Shown here piece by piece: positions 35,910-45,073 of a DNA stretch of 64,000 nucleotides (position 1 is its first letter; every line of letters starts with the position of its first letter). Position numbers and translations under genes: made by a program. The stretch lies in the NCBI RefSeq assembly GCF_007860125.1, contig NZ_SJPW01000004.1, positions 528,372-592,371 of the forward strand, written 5' to 3'. Below the pieces are notes generated by a model. The model searched no databases. It was not told the origin of the DNA and saw only the letters and a program-made list of their open reading frames with translations. This DNA is from Rubripirellula tenax. GTDB lineage: Bacteria > Planctomycetota > Planctomycetia > Pirellulales > Pirellulaceae.

Positions 35910-37469
35910 TCATGGTTCTGCGTGCCGCCACCGCTTCACCGTCCAGACCATGGCGACGACCAAAAGCGAAGGCAACAGCAAGATCATTGCCCACGGGCGA
36001 TGCCCTGGGAATTCCCAAATGTAGTTATTGATCAGGATTCGTTTCCCGCCATCGATGAATCCGTCGCTTACAAAATGTTTGAATCGATGTCGTGGCATAA
36101 CTCCGACAAGGCGGGATGTTCCATCTCGAAGATCCACCGCGTGGATTTCGCGAGCTGAACGCGGAGTATGCTGTGGCGGGGACTGGAGCAGACCAGAGAG
36201 CCTTTCACGAAACGCTGATAAACCGTTCGTCTGGAGTTTTGGAATTGCCACGTAACGCATGTCCGGTGACAACCCCAGCAGTAGTCCGCTTGTCGCCAGG
36301 CGAAAGACCTCGCCACGTTCCACCATGCGTCTGACGATAAGCAGTTCGTTGCCAGCGGGATCGTACTCCATCGAAACTTGCAGCGATCCATCGTCGGTAA
36401 ACAGGTCGCCACTGGTGTCTGCGTCCACAATCTCAATCGATTCTTCGTGCACCTGTATCAGGGCAGGATAGTGCCCCGCGGCGGTTACTTGCAGAAAGGA
36501 CGGCGTCAGAAATGTCAGATTGTAGGCCGACCTGAGTATCGCATGGGATTGCGACTTATAGGCAGGAGTGATCGAGGTGTGTCGCTGCTGTGACTCGATG
36601 TCCCATCCATGGAGCGATACTTCGAAATTCGCGTCGTCCGCGACGACGATCCACAAAGTCTCTTGGTCCGGAGATAACGTGAAAGCTTTCGGATAGTTCG
36701 GTTCGAGAAAGGAACCGATTTGATTCCCAGTGCCCGTTTCCAATACTCGAATTTGGTAACCGTCCTCGATGCCTCTTTCCACCGTGACGACCCGAGATCC
36801 GTCCGAACTGAGAGCGGTCATCTGAAATTGGCCCGACGCGAACTGCGACAGTTCTTTTCCAGAGCGTAGATCGATCAATTTTGCACCAGAAAAGTTTTCC
36901 ATGACGACTGCGATCGTGGTGCCATCGACGTCGGCACAGCTATGCAGCGTTCCCCGAATACGCGAAATCGTCGTCTGCGTCGTGCCCTTATTCCAAGTAC
37001 TGATGTAGGAATTTCGGCCGGTTCCATCATGAAACGATACAACGACTAGGTTTCCATGATCCATCAAATGGACCGCACCGACGATATCCGTACCGCAATT
37101 AATGGACTGAATCATTGCCCCGCCTCGAGCATCCCAAATCTCGATGGGGCCCTGTGGAGGCTGATCGCCTTTGTGTTCAACGCGTCCACTAAACGTTTTC
37201 ACCAGCTTTGCGGGACTCCTGACCGTAGCGAGGTATCTGCCGTCTTCGGAAATCGAGACGACTTTTCGGTCTTCGGGAATCATGAACTCGCAAGCGGGCC
37301 ACGAGCAGATGTAGAGAAGCAGGACGCCCAGTAGCCACATCACATCAGCTAACACGTGCAGGCGGCGAATACGAAATTTCTTGTCGTGACGTTGGTGGTC
37401 CGCTGAATCATGATTGCCGGACGGAAGTCGACACTCTGAGCACTCGCCTGCTGGTGTACTGGCTGGCAT
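35910..37469 (-). CDS. Membrane-anchored WD40-like protein
   Basis: About 519 residues from the ATG at 37469 (the frame extends to 37595 without clear support). An N-terminal membrane helix lies in ADVMWLLGVLLLYICSWPAC. Propeller-type repeats follow (VVSISEDGRYLATVRSPAKL, GPIEIWDARGGAMIQS, MTALSSDGSRVVTVERG, FTLSPDQETLWIVVADD). A second helix closes the protein (AMILLLPSLLVVAMVW), leaving a short basic tail. The propeller would sit between two membrane anchors. It is a diverged relative of the protein at 32943. Confidence 0.65.
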   Translation of the reverse strand: MPASTPAGECSECRLPSGNHDSADHQRHDKKFRIRRLHVLADVMWLLGVLLLYICSWPACEFMIPEDRKVVSISEDGRYLATVRSPAKLVKTFSGRVEHKGDQPPQGPIEIWDARGGAMIQSINCGTDIVGAVHLMDHGNLVVVSFHDGTGRNSYISTWNKGTTQTTISRIRGTLHSCADVDGTTIAVVMENFSGAKLIDLRSGKELSQFASGQFQMTALSSDGSRVVTVERGIEDGYQIRVLETGTGNQIGSFLEPNYPKAFTLSPDQETLWIVVADDANFEVSLHGWDIESQQRHTSITPAYKSQSHAILRSAYNLTFLTPSFLQVTAAGHYPALIQVHEESIEIVDADTSGDLFTDDGSLQVSMEYDPAGNELLIVRRMVERGEVFRLATSGLLLGLSPDMRYVAIPKLQTNGLSAFRERLSGLLQSPPQHTPRSAREIHAVDLRDGTSRLVGVMPRHRFKHFVSDGFIDGGKRILINNYIWEFPGHRPWAMILLLPSLLVVAMVWTVKRWRHAEP

Positions 37470-37694
37470 TGATGTTCTGCAACTGGAGGCTGATTTGGAT
37501 CGAGCATGGTTGGTCTTCCATCGCTTGAATTCTACGCTATGAAAGAGCCTACAAATGCGAATGGGATCGCGACACAGTTTAGAAAAGTACCGCAAAAACT
37601 TTTTGCAAGAAAGTTTGCAGAGTTGCCGTCATCCTGAGTTCAGATCGACGCTAATAGATAGGAGTGCACATCTTTCTGCTCGATCGGTTTGAAA

Positions 37695-38015
37695 ATGATT
37701 TCCCAAGTTCACCTGCCTGACAAGGTAATTGCTTTCTTCATCATCGTGGCAGTGGTCAGTGTGGCTGTCCTTGTGATAATCGGGTTTTCGGTTCGGAAGG
37801 CTTCCAAAAGAATGGGGCTTGCGAATTCAATTGCGGACTGTCTCGGCATTTTTGTGCCGATCTTGCTCGTCATCTTTTTGATCGGGGGACTACTTATCTT
37901 TGACCAGAATCAGCCGCTACCAGTTGAGCAGTACCAACCGAATGACATTCCGCAGTATGAACAGGAAATGCAGCAAGAAATGGAAATGCAATCCATGAAC
38001 CTGCGGGAGGATTGA
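37695..38015 (+). CDS. Small two-helix membrane protein
   Basis: A 106-residue protein with two membrane helices (VIAFFIIVAVVSVAVLVIIG; IFVPILLVIFLIGGLLIF) and an acidic Gln/Glu/Met-rich tail (EYEQEMQQEMEM-like). TTG at 37689 is an alternative start. Two further small genes follow with 3-base spacing and a 4-base overlap. Function unknown. Confidence 0.5.
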   Translation: MISQVHLPDKVIAFFIIVAVVSVAVLVIIGFSVRKASKRMGLANSIADCLGIFVPILLVIFLIGGLLIFDQNQPLPVEQYQPNDIPQYEQEMQQEMEMQSMNLRED

Positions 38016-38018
38016 GTC

Positions 38019-38165
38019 ATGCACCTCTGTCGCCGTCCCGCTATCGCAACTTTCCTTGTCGCGCTAATCCTTGTCGGTTACCAGCGACGAACGGCACGGG
38101 CCGCTAGCGTTATGCCGAGAATCATGACTGATTCTGTTGCCTCATCAAAGGCGTACGCAAAGTGA
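38019..38165 (+). CDS. 48-residue signal-anchored peptide
   Basis: A short ORF (ATG 38019 to TGA 38165) with a basic start and hydrophobic core (AIATFLVALILVGYQ). It begins 3 bases after the previous stop, with GGGAGG just upstream, and overlaps the next GTG start by 4 bases (GTGA at 38162). This spacing supports a coupled operon. Function unknown. Confidence 0.4.
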   Translation: MHLCRRPAIATFLVALILVGYQRRTARAASVMPRIMTDSVASSKAYAK

Positions 38166-38494
38166 CTTTTCGTAATTATCTACTGACAGCTTTTTGTTGG
38201 CTGCCGATGTTGACTGGCTGCGGACGCTCGACGCCGACAACCGACCAAGCCAACGTAGCGATCCTCAGGCCGACCGTCGTGCTGCAGTCCCTCGATGAGG
38301 TTCCACGCATGTCGGCTGATCCTGTCCAGATTGCGTTATCGCCCGATGGCAGTCGTGTGGTGGCGGTCGCTCCGACCGTTGCCGGGGACAATCTTGTCGT
38401 CTGGGACTCGCGTTCGGGAAGCATCGGGGATGTCCCATTCGTTGTTGAAACTCTTGATGGTCTCTCTGGTGAAAACGTAGGTATTTGGGTTTGA
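38162..38494 (+). pseudogene. WD40-type lipoprotein, 3'-truncated beside IS256 element
   Basis: 110 residues starting at GTG 38162, coupled to the upstream peptide. The signal has a lipobox (LPMLTGCGR). One propeller-type repeat is visible (VQIALSPDGSRVVAVAP, then LVVWDSRSGSIG). The reading then ends shortly before the transposase block, far short of a full propeller. No continuation is found beyond the element (39860-40183), so the 3' part was lost. Confidence 0.55.
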
Positions 38495-38507
38495 GTTTGC
38501 AACAAGC

Positions 38508-38550
38508 TCGCCCCTCCTGACTTCGCCGTAGGCGAAGTCAGGAGGGGCGA
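38508..38550. terminator. Perfect 20-bp hairpin at the transposase 3' end
   Basis: Positions 38508-38527 and 38531-38550 are exact inverted repeats around the 3-base loop GTA, ending 7 bases from the transposase stop. There is no long T run. The stem would stop transcription from either side, or protect the transposase gene from read-through. Confidence 0.55.
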
Positions 38551-38557
38551 AGACGGT

Positions 38558-39859
38558 TTACTCGGGATTGGCTGGTGGGCGTGCGAGGGCCACGATGAGT
38601 GCGGGCAATGACGAGTGGCCGGAGATTCGGCGGAAGCCTTTCTCGGCCTCTAGCAACGCATACGAATGCCAGCGACTTGCTTGATCGGTCTCTGCTCGAA
38701 ATCGCGTCACGCGGCCGAGCTTGCGACGTGTGTTCAAGAACGAATTCTCGATCGCATTGGTGCTCAGTAGCGAGCGGTGAAGCGTGCTGGGCACGTTCAA
38801 ACGATGCAACGCTAAGAGGTCATCACCGGCTTCGTGCAGACTCCGATACGCTTCGGCGTTGATCGGTTTCAGAAACGCTTTGAGCTCACCAAAGACCTCT
38901 TGGGCAGCTTCGATCCCTTGAACGCTGCGAAGACGTGTGAACAGACGTGCTAGCTCGCCCCAATGACGCTTCGAGAGCTTGCCCTTGATGTTACGTTCCT
39001 TGTGGACCAAGCAACGCTGGATGACGGCGTCGGCAAAAAACTCAACGACCGCACCGCGAAGGGCATCACTGCCATCGAGAATGACGTACAAGCGATGCTC
39101 GCAGGTGAAACCACGCTTGACGATTCGGCTCATCAGTTCACGAGAAACTTCCAAGTTTTCGCTACTGCCCAACGCAAAGTCCAGGACATGCTTGCGGCCT
39201 TCGCTGTCGATCCCAAGTGCCGCCACGGCCGTCTGATCTTTGCTCAAACGAATGCCGTCAAGCATCAACGCACACCAAGTGGCACCGCGAAGATCTTTGG
39301 CTCGCAGTTGCTCGACAAACTTGCTTCCCGCTTCCTGCCAAAGCCAGGAAACATTCGACCGTTTGACACCGGGAGAATTCGGCTTGATCTCTTCAACGCC
39401 GCGAGTGCTCACACCCGAGACGATCGCTTGGACAATCTGTGCCTGCAGCTGCTGAGGGTCTTTGGCAGCACGGTACGTGGCCAGCTCGACTTCGTCAGTG
39501 GAACCGTCACCCGACTTCTGGCGAACTCGAGGCCGGACGACGTCTTCGCGTTCGCCTTCGTAGAGCACGCGACCTGAACTCGATCCGGCGCGATAGTGAT
39601 CGCTTGGCGATGGATCGTGCTTGGGGCCGCACAGCTCAGTGACTTCGGCGGCCATGACTTCACAGATCATCTCACGCACGTGACCCCGCAAGAAGTCGCG
39701 AAAGACCTGTCCGGTTTCAGCTGCCGAAACTTGCCCCAGTGATTCCAAAAGATTAGCTTCATTGATGATGGTCTCCCCGTCGGTTGCAGCCGACGAAAAT
39801 TGAAAAGTTGCGAAGGGCAGATTCTGCCCCTCGGGAGACCATCTTTCAACTTTCAACAA
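38558..39859 (-). CDS. IS256 (Mutator)-family transposase
   Basis: A 433-residue DDE transposase of the IS256/Mutator family. Signatures: REMICEVMAAEVTELCGPKH near the N-terminus, catalytic Asp in ALMLDGIRLSKDQT, second Asp in YVILDGSDALRGAV, RCLVHKERNIKGKL, and the third acidic residue in LLSTNAIENSFLNTRRK. It is full length. The first 35 residues may be non-native, as the conserved part starts near IINEANLLESLG. Terminal inverted repeats were not identified by eye. Confidence 0.85.
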   Translation of the reverse strand: MLKVERWSPEGQNLPFATFQFSSAATDGETIINEANLLESLGQVSAAETGQVFRDFLRGHVREMICEVMAAEVTELCGPKHDPSPSDHYRAGSSSGRVLYEGEREDVVRPRVRQKSGDGSTDEVELATYRAAKDPQQLQAQIVQAIVSGVSTRGVEEIKPNSPGVKRSNVSWLWQEAGSKFVEQLRAKDLRGATWCALMLDGIRLSKDQTAVAALGIDSEGRKHVLDFALGSSENLEVSRELMSRIVKRGFTCEHRLYVILDGSDALRGAVVEFFADAVIQRCLVHKERNIKGKLSKRHWGELARLFTRLRSVQGIEAAQEVFGELKAFLKPINAEAYRSLHEAGDDLLALHRLNVPSTLHRSLLSTNAIENSFLNTRRKLGRVTRFRAETDQASRWHSYALLEAEKGFRRISGHSSLPALIVALARPPANPE

Positions 39860-40183
39860 TTATTGGGACGCTTCCAAACCGGACAGCGATCGTGCATCCG
39901 CTGGTAGGCCGGATAAGAATCCTGAAAGAATCCTGAAAGAATCCAGGGTCGCGAATGTCCAGGCTGACGCTCGGGATACCTGCGTCGATCAACAATGGAT
40001 AAGATTTGCCCACGAACGCCCCTCGGAAATCAGAAAAACGGATATTGGAGCAGAATTCTCGCAAAAAAGGTTCTTGCCGTGGGAAGTAATCGCGTTGCAG
40101 ATGCAGCGAAACTGCCGCGAGACCGCCACCGCTGAAGCCCCGTTGATCCGTCGACCATTTCTTTCGTCTTTTCTGCCGTCGTC
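39860..40183. other. Gene-free stretch with small tandem repeat
   Basis: About 320 bases between the transposase and the sigma factor. It holds an 11-base tandem repeat, GAATCCTGAAA at 39917-39927 and 39928-39938 followed by a partial third copy. No propeller sequence that would complete the truncated gene at 38162 is present. Confidence 0.45.
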
Positions 40184-40690
40184 ATGTGCAACGCCGAGAT
40201 CGTTCGCTACTTTGCCCTTTCTCAGCCCAAGCTGCGCGCATTCATTCGGTCGATGGTATTCAATCCATCGGACGTCGACGACATTTTGCAGGAAGTCGCT
40301 GTGATCGCGATCGAGAACTCGCACCGATTTGACGCGTCGAGATCGATCGATGCTTGGGTGTTTGGAATTACTCGCAATCGAATCTTAAAGCACTTTGAGA
40401 GTCACAAGCGGCAAAACCTTTGCTTCTCCACGGAGTTAGTCGACGCATTGACCCAGGCTGCCGAGGTGGACACGGACAGCCACGATTCGCTGGAGGCCTT
40501 GCACGGCTGCCTGGAAAAAATCGAACAGCCGCATCGGGATTTGCTAATCAAACGGCACGAGCCCGGGGTCACCGCGCGGCAATTGGCCAGAGAGATCGGA
40601 TACACCGACACGCGGATGAGCCGATTGCTTCAGACGCTTTACGCGAGATTGATGAACTGCGTGCAAAACGAAATTTCGGGTGTCGCATGA
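40184..40690 (+). CDS. ECF RNA polymerase sigma factor
   Basis: A 168-residue sigma-70 family ECF factor of the planctomycete type. Region 2 (about 10-75) includes KLRAFIRSMVFNPSDVDDIL, QEVAVIAIENSHRFD and AWVFGITRNRILKHFESHKR. Region 4 (about 108-160) includes LEKIEQPHRDLLIKR and TARQLAREIGYTDTRMSRL. The stop overlaps the FecR-like gene (ATGA at 40687). It probably controls the sulfatase/xylanase genes downstream. Confidence 0.85.
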   Translation: MCNAEIVRYFALSQPKLRAFIRSMVFNPSDVDDILQEVAVIAIENSHRFDASRSIDAWVFGITRNRILKHFESHKRQNLCFSTELVDALTQAAEVDTDSHDSLEALHGCLEKIEQPHRDLLIKRHEPGVTARQLAREIGYTDTRMSRLLQTLYARLMNCVQNEISGVA

Positions 40691-42189
40691 AGAGGTCCGA
40701 GAGCGCGTCGAAGCATCTTCTGTTTTTGTTCGGCAAGGTTCGCGACGAAACGATTTCCTCGCAGGAGCTTGCCGAATTGGAATCAACGCTGCTGGCGGAT
40801 CCAGCCGCGATGAAGCTTTACCGCCGGTTCATGGCGCTGTGCTCGGGTCTGGAGCAAATCGCAAGGATGCAGTCGGATTCAGGATCGGAGGCCGCGGCGA
40901 ACTTTGGCGCCAGTCTCTCTGACGACGAGACTTTCGATTGGGCCAATGAGCTACCGCCCGTGGTCGGACAGCTCCCAATCGCTCCGCGTCCGGCTCCGCC
41001 TGTTCTGGTTCAATCCGCGAAGCCAAGTCTTTCGCCTCTTCGTCCCGCTCGCAAGACTGTCATCAGCGTCGGCGCGATGGCCTGCATCGCCGCGACGCTA
41101 GTGTTCGTTTTGATCCGCTTCGGAAGACCGAGTACGGCATCGACTTACGCGACCCTCGTCGACTCTCACCAGCCGGTATGGTCGGGCGGTCGGCAAGTTC
41201 AACCCGGCGAAGGCTTGTCGGCAACTCATTACTCGCTGGTAAGCGGTGCGGTGCGTTTGCGATACGACAACAAGGCTGAATTGCTGGTCCAAGCTCCGTC
41301 CGTTTTCTCGATCGATGGTGTGAACGAAGCAACGCTTCATTCCGGTTCACTTAGCCTGTCGGTTCCTCCATCGGCATCGGAATTTCGCGTGAAGACGCCT
41401 TGGGCAACCGTTGTTGACCGGGGAACGCGGATCGGGATCATCGCCAGCGAAGACGAAGCAATGGAGGTCCACGTCTTTGAAGGCAAAGCGGAAACGATTC
41501 GGGTGGGTGATCGGAAAGGGCAAACGTTGAAAGCGGGCGAGGCGGTCTTGTTGGCTTCCATCAATAGCGTCCCGCAATTCATGGCACCAAACCGAAGCCG
41601 TTTCGCGGAGAAGATCGAAGACCTCGATCACCTTCCAAACGTTTCCGGTGACGTCGAACTTCTTGTTTCTTCGCCAAGATCCGTGCGGCGGGTCAGAAGC
41701 GAGTTGGTCGACATTGGCCGGGCGACCGTTTTCGCAGAACAGAAGTCCGTGCGGCTTGGGGATGATTTGCCCGTGACGATCGATCGACCCGGCCGACCGG
41801 CAACCCTTCAGTCGAACGGGGCAACCATCGCGGCCGGAACGCTGGTCGATACGTTCTTAGTTCATCTTGCGGCACCACGCTCGATCCGCCGCACGAACCA
41901 AGCGTTGGTCGCGAAGGGCAAGATCTCATTCACGCATCCCGTTGTCGGAATCGTTGCGGCGGCACCGGGACGAATGGACGCGTCATTGTTGAATCCTGAC
42001 ACGGAATATCCTGGGGATCGGGATACCGGACTGGAAGATTCCATCGAAGGGAACGACCGATTCGCAGATAGGCTTCAACTGAGTTCCGATCGAAAAACAA
42101 TCACATTCCGGTTGCACGTTCACGGCCGAGAAGCCTCTGAGCCATCGGATTTCATCGACCAATTTCGAGTGTTAGTAGAAGCGAAATGA
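40687..42189 (+). CDS. FecR-domain membrane anti-sigma-type protein
   Basis: A 500-residue protein. The N-terminal cytoplasmic part (about 1-120; SSQELAELESTLLADPAAMK) should bind the sigma factor. One membrane helix lies at about 124-145. A FecR domain follows (about 150-300; VRLRYDNKAELLVQAPSVFS, WATVVDRGTRIGI). The last 200 residues look beta-rich and have no recognised family; there is no LamG fold, unlike the protein at 13830. Coupled at both ends: ATGA overlaps with the sigma gene and with the sulfatase at 42186. Confidence 0.8.
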   Translation: MKRSESASKHLLFLFGKVRDETISSQELAELESTLLADPAAMKLYRRFMALCSGLEQIARMQSDSGSEAAANFGASLSDDETFDWANELPPVVGQLPIAPRPAPPVLVQSAKPSLSPLRPARKTVISVGAMACIAATLVFVLIRFGRPSTASTYATLVDSHQPVWSGGRQVQPGEGLSATHYSLVSGAVRLRYDNKAELLVQAPSVFSIDGVNEATLHSGSLSLSVPPSASEFRVKTPWATVVDRGTRIGIIASEDEAMEVHVFEGKAETIRVGDRKGQTLKAGEAVLLASINSVPQFMAPNRSRFAEKIEDLDHLPNVSGDVELLVSSPRSVRRVRSELVDIGRATVFAEQKSVRLGDDLPVTIDRPGRPATLQSNGATIAAGTLVDTFLVHLAAPRSIRRTNQALVAKGKISFTHPVVGIVAAAPGRMDASLLNPDTEYPGDRDTGLEDSIEGNDRFADRLQLSSDRKTITFRLHVHGREASEPSDFIDQFRVLVEAK

Positions 42190-43601
42190 TTGCACGATGG
42201 ACATCATTGGTTCTCGGTTTGGTGATTGGCACGACAGCGCTGGCTCAGCAGGAACGCCCCAATGTCCTGTTCATCGCCATCGACGATCTGAAGCCGGTTC
42301 TGGGGTGCTACGGAAACAAAACCGCCATCACCCCCTCGATTGACGAGATCGCGAGGCAGGGAACGGTTTTTCTAAACGCGCACTGCCAATGGCCGGTGTG
42401 CGGCGGCAGCCGAGCAAGTTTGATGACCAGCTTGCGCCCCGAAGCGGTCGGCGTGATGGATCTGAAAACCAACATGCGAGCCAAGAACCCGAGTGTTTTG
42501 ACGCTCTCGGAACACTTCAAGAACCAAGGGTATGTCAGCGCGGGCACCGGAAAAATCTACGATCCGCGTTGTGTCGACAACAAGAAATCGCTCGACGCGC
42601 CGTCTTGGTCGATTCCCTTCGTAAGCCCCAAGTACTCATCGCTTGAATTCAACGATGTCAAGCAGGTGACCTTGGCGCCGGACGTTTCCGATAGCGATTT
42701 GGGCGACGGACAGATCGCGGACAATGGCATTCGACTGATGCGAAAACTAAGTGGGTCTGGCAAGCCGTTCTTTTTGGCGGTGGGGTTCAAGAAGCCGCAT
42801 TTGCCCTTCATCGCTCCAAAGAAGTACTGGGATCTCTACGAACGTGATCGTTTTCAATTAGCGGTTCATCAAGTCGGAATCAAAAACGACAGCGAGTACG
42901 CGCTTCACGATAGCGAGGAGTTACGCGGCTACGAGGGAGTTCCATCAGAAGGCGAGATCCCAAGTGATCTTCAACGTGAACTGATCCACGGTTACTACGC
43001 ATGCACTTCGTTCGTCGATGCCCAGGTCGGGCGACTCGTTTCCGAGTTGCGGCGGCTTGGCGAAGCGGACAACACCGTCATCCTATTGTGGGGCGATCAC
43101 GGATTTCATCTTGGCGACCATGGTATTTGGGGCAAGCACACCACGCTCGAGCAGGCCACACGCGTTCCGCTGATCATCCGGCCTCACCGCGGCACCGCCG
43201 TACCAACAACGCTTGCACCGGCGGAACTGAACGACATGTTCCCAACACTTTGCGACCTTGTGGGAATCCCCGTTCCCAGCGGAATCAACGGACGCAGCCT
43301 GTTAGCGGTCATCAACGGTTCCACCGAATCGGTGCGTGATGGCGCTCTGACCGTGTTCAAGAAAAAAGGTGCGATTGGGTATTCGTACCGAACCAAGCGA
43401 TACCGTTACACGCTGTGGCTGAACAAGAACGGCAATGTCGTCGCGTCGGAACTGTACGACTACCAGACAGATCCGTTGGAAACCCGGAACTTGATCAACG
43501 ACGTGAACTACGAACAAGTGCAACGTCAATTAAGTGACCATTTAAAAGCGGATGCCCAAGGTTGCGAGCGTCTGTTGTCCTCTACGCCAAGTCGTCGTTG
43601 A
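42186..43601 (+). CDS. Sulfatase, iduronate-sulfatase-like, variant active site
   Basis: A 471-residue exported protein (signal MIARWTSLVLGLVIGTTALA). It resembles iduronate-2-sulfatase-type enzymes: NVLFIAIDDLKPVLGCYGN, GTGKIYDPR, FFLAVGFKKPHLPF, LLWGDHGFHLGDHG and a late LYDYQTDPLETRNLI. The active-site core reads VCGGSR, with Cys72; the usual formylglycine motif is C-x-[PA]-x-R, so the Pro/Ala position is Gly. It may still be matured, or may be inactive. It is translationally coupled to the FecR-like gene. Confidence 0.8.
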   Translation: MIARWTSLVLGLVIGTTALAQQERPNVLFIAIDDLKPVLGCYGNKTAITPSIDEIARQGTVFLNAHCQWPVCGGSRASLMTSLRPEAVGVMDLKTNMRAKNPSVLTLSEHFKNQGYVSAGTGKIYDPRCVDNKKSLDAPSWSIPFVSPKYSSLEFNDVKQVTLAPDVSDSDLGDGQIADNGIRLMRKLSGSGKPFFLAVGFKKPHLPFIAPKKYWDLYERDRFQLAVHQVGIKNDSEYALHDSEELRGYEGVPSEGEIPSDLQRELIHGYYACTSFVDAQVGRLVSELRRLGEADNTVILLWGDHGFHLGDHGIWGKHTTLEQATRVPLIIRPHRGTAVPTTLAPAELNDMFPTLCDLVGIPVPSGINGRSLLAVINGSTESVRDGALTVFKKKGAIGYSYRTKRYRYTLWLNKNGNVVASELYDYQTDPLETRNLINDVNYEQVQRQLSDHLKADAQGCERLLSSTPSRR

Positions 43602-43644
43602 ACATACGGCTTGAATTCCAAAGCAAACAGAAAAGAGTCTTCCC

Positions 43645-44853
43645 ATGATGATGTTCCAACCCTTCAAGGCGTCGCAGCTGGACAGCGTCTGCCGAATGGC
43701 TGCGACTTTCGCGTTGGCGGTTCTATTCGGATCGACGCTTGGTGCCGAGACGCCAAAGACAGGGAAAGGGAACGACAAAAAGAATCGCTCGATGATCTCC
43801 GACGCGGAGCCTCCGGTTCTTGAAGCACCAAGTGGTCCGCGACTGCGAGAGATCGCACCGCTGGGATCGTTCCCGCTGATCATCGGTGGCACCTCCAGCA
43901 TTCAATTGTTGGGAACCGAGGCGGAAACGATTCTCAATCGTGAGTTCCAATTCATCACGCCGGCGAACGCCTTCAAGCAAGCCGGTGTGCATCCCGAACC
44001 GGGCGTTTGGAAATGGAAAAAGCCGGACGCATGGATTGCGAGATGCCAGGAACGCGGCGAGATCATGAGGCTGCACGCCTGTGTCAGTCCGCAATGTTCC
44101 GCGTGGGCGGAAGAAGATGATCGAACGCCAGACGAATTGCGTCAGGTCATGGAAGAGTACGTCACGGAGATTTGCAAACGCTACGGACACCACGATCACG
44201 TAAAGTGGATTGATGTCGTCAACGAAACCGTCACGCGTGAGGGTGAATGGTTCGGCCCCAAAGAAGGCGTTGGGAAATGGCAGAATCCTTGGACGCAAAT
44301 CGGGTTCGATGAAACCCATCCGCTACGTCCGCCGCTTTACATCAAGCGAGCCTTTGAGATCGCCGCGGAGCACGCCCCCAACGTCAAGCTGCTGTACAAC
44401 CAGCACGGTGACATGGAGCCCGAAGCGTGGAAAAAGGTCTGTGCCGCGGTTCTGTATCTTCGCGAAAAGAACGTTCGCATCGACGGCATTGGCTGGCAGG
44501 CTCACGTCGATTCCGACTTCGAAAAGGACGCCGGCAACATGCAACGACTGAATCAACTGATCACCTGGGCACACCAACACGATTTGGAATTCCACATTAC
44601 CGAAAACACGGTTTGGACAAAGGACGCGGATCACGACGCCCAAGCGGCGACCTTCGCGGCCATCATCCGAACGTTGCTTTCGCACTGTCGCGGCGGCGTC
44701 GTGACATGGAACGCGTGGCAAATGCGGGACTCCGATACGCAGCGGCCCGACCGGCAGGGCAACCTGTTTGACAAGAACGGAAGCCCTCGGCCGTCTTACT
44801 ATGCCGTCCAAAAAGAATTGCTGAATTTCAAGCAATCGCTTCGCCGCGAGTAG
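43645..44853 (+). CDS. GH10 endo-beta-1,4-xylanase-like hydrolase
   Basis: A 402-residue exported protein of glycoside hydrolase family 10, a TIM barrel that cuts beta-1,4-xylan with retention. A signal-like N-terminus covers about 1-34. Active-site landmarks: acid/base Glu194 in WIDVVNETV and nucleophile Glu320 in EFHITENTVW; also FITPANAFK and DGIGWQAHVD. The usual WHxQ segment is replaced by LHACVSPQCSAW, so the glycone subsites differ. Neighbouring sulfatases suggest a sulfated or otherwise substituted xylan-type polymer. Confidence 0.8.
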   Translation: MMMFQPFKASQLDSVCRMAATFALAVLFGSTLGAETPKTGKGNDKKNRSMISDAEPPVLEAPSGPRLREIAPLGSFPLIIGGTSSIQLLGTEAETILNREFQFITPANAFKQAGVHPEPGVWKWKKPDAWIARCQERGEIMRLHACVSPQCSAWAEEDDRTPDELRQVMEEYVTEICKRYGHHDHVKWIDVVNETVTREGEWFGPKEGVGKWQNPWTQIGFDETHPLRPPLYIKRAFEIAAEHAPNVKLLYNQHGDMEPEAWKKVCAAVLYLREKNVRIDGIGWQAHVDSDFEKDAGNMQRLNQLITWAHQHDLEFHITENTVWTKDADHDAQAATFAAIIRTLLSHCRGGVVTWNAWQMRDSDTQRPDRQGNLFDKNGSPRPSYYAVQKELLNFKQSLRRE

Positions 44854-45073
44854 TCCGCTGCATTTCCGCCCCCAAACGGCCTGATGAAACGACATTGGGC
44901 AGAAGAGAGTCCTGAAAAAATGCCCGTGTGGGAAATCTTGAAGAAAATTGTCGCAATTCCCGCAAAAAATCGTGTTGATGCCGGAATTAGGCCCGGTACG
45001 GCGTTTCTAACCGCGGAGGTGGTCCAACGCCGAACATCATTTGACCGCACCTGCCAGGCTCGAGAGTTACCAC

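Noticed and set aside
38963-39577. 204-codon plus-strand frame inside the IS256 element
   Set aside because: Antisense shadow of the transposase; high coding content of the true strand explains it.
39917-39945. Tandem 11-base repeat as an iteron array
   Set aside because: Only two full copies, no replication gene nearby.
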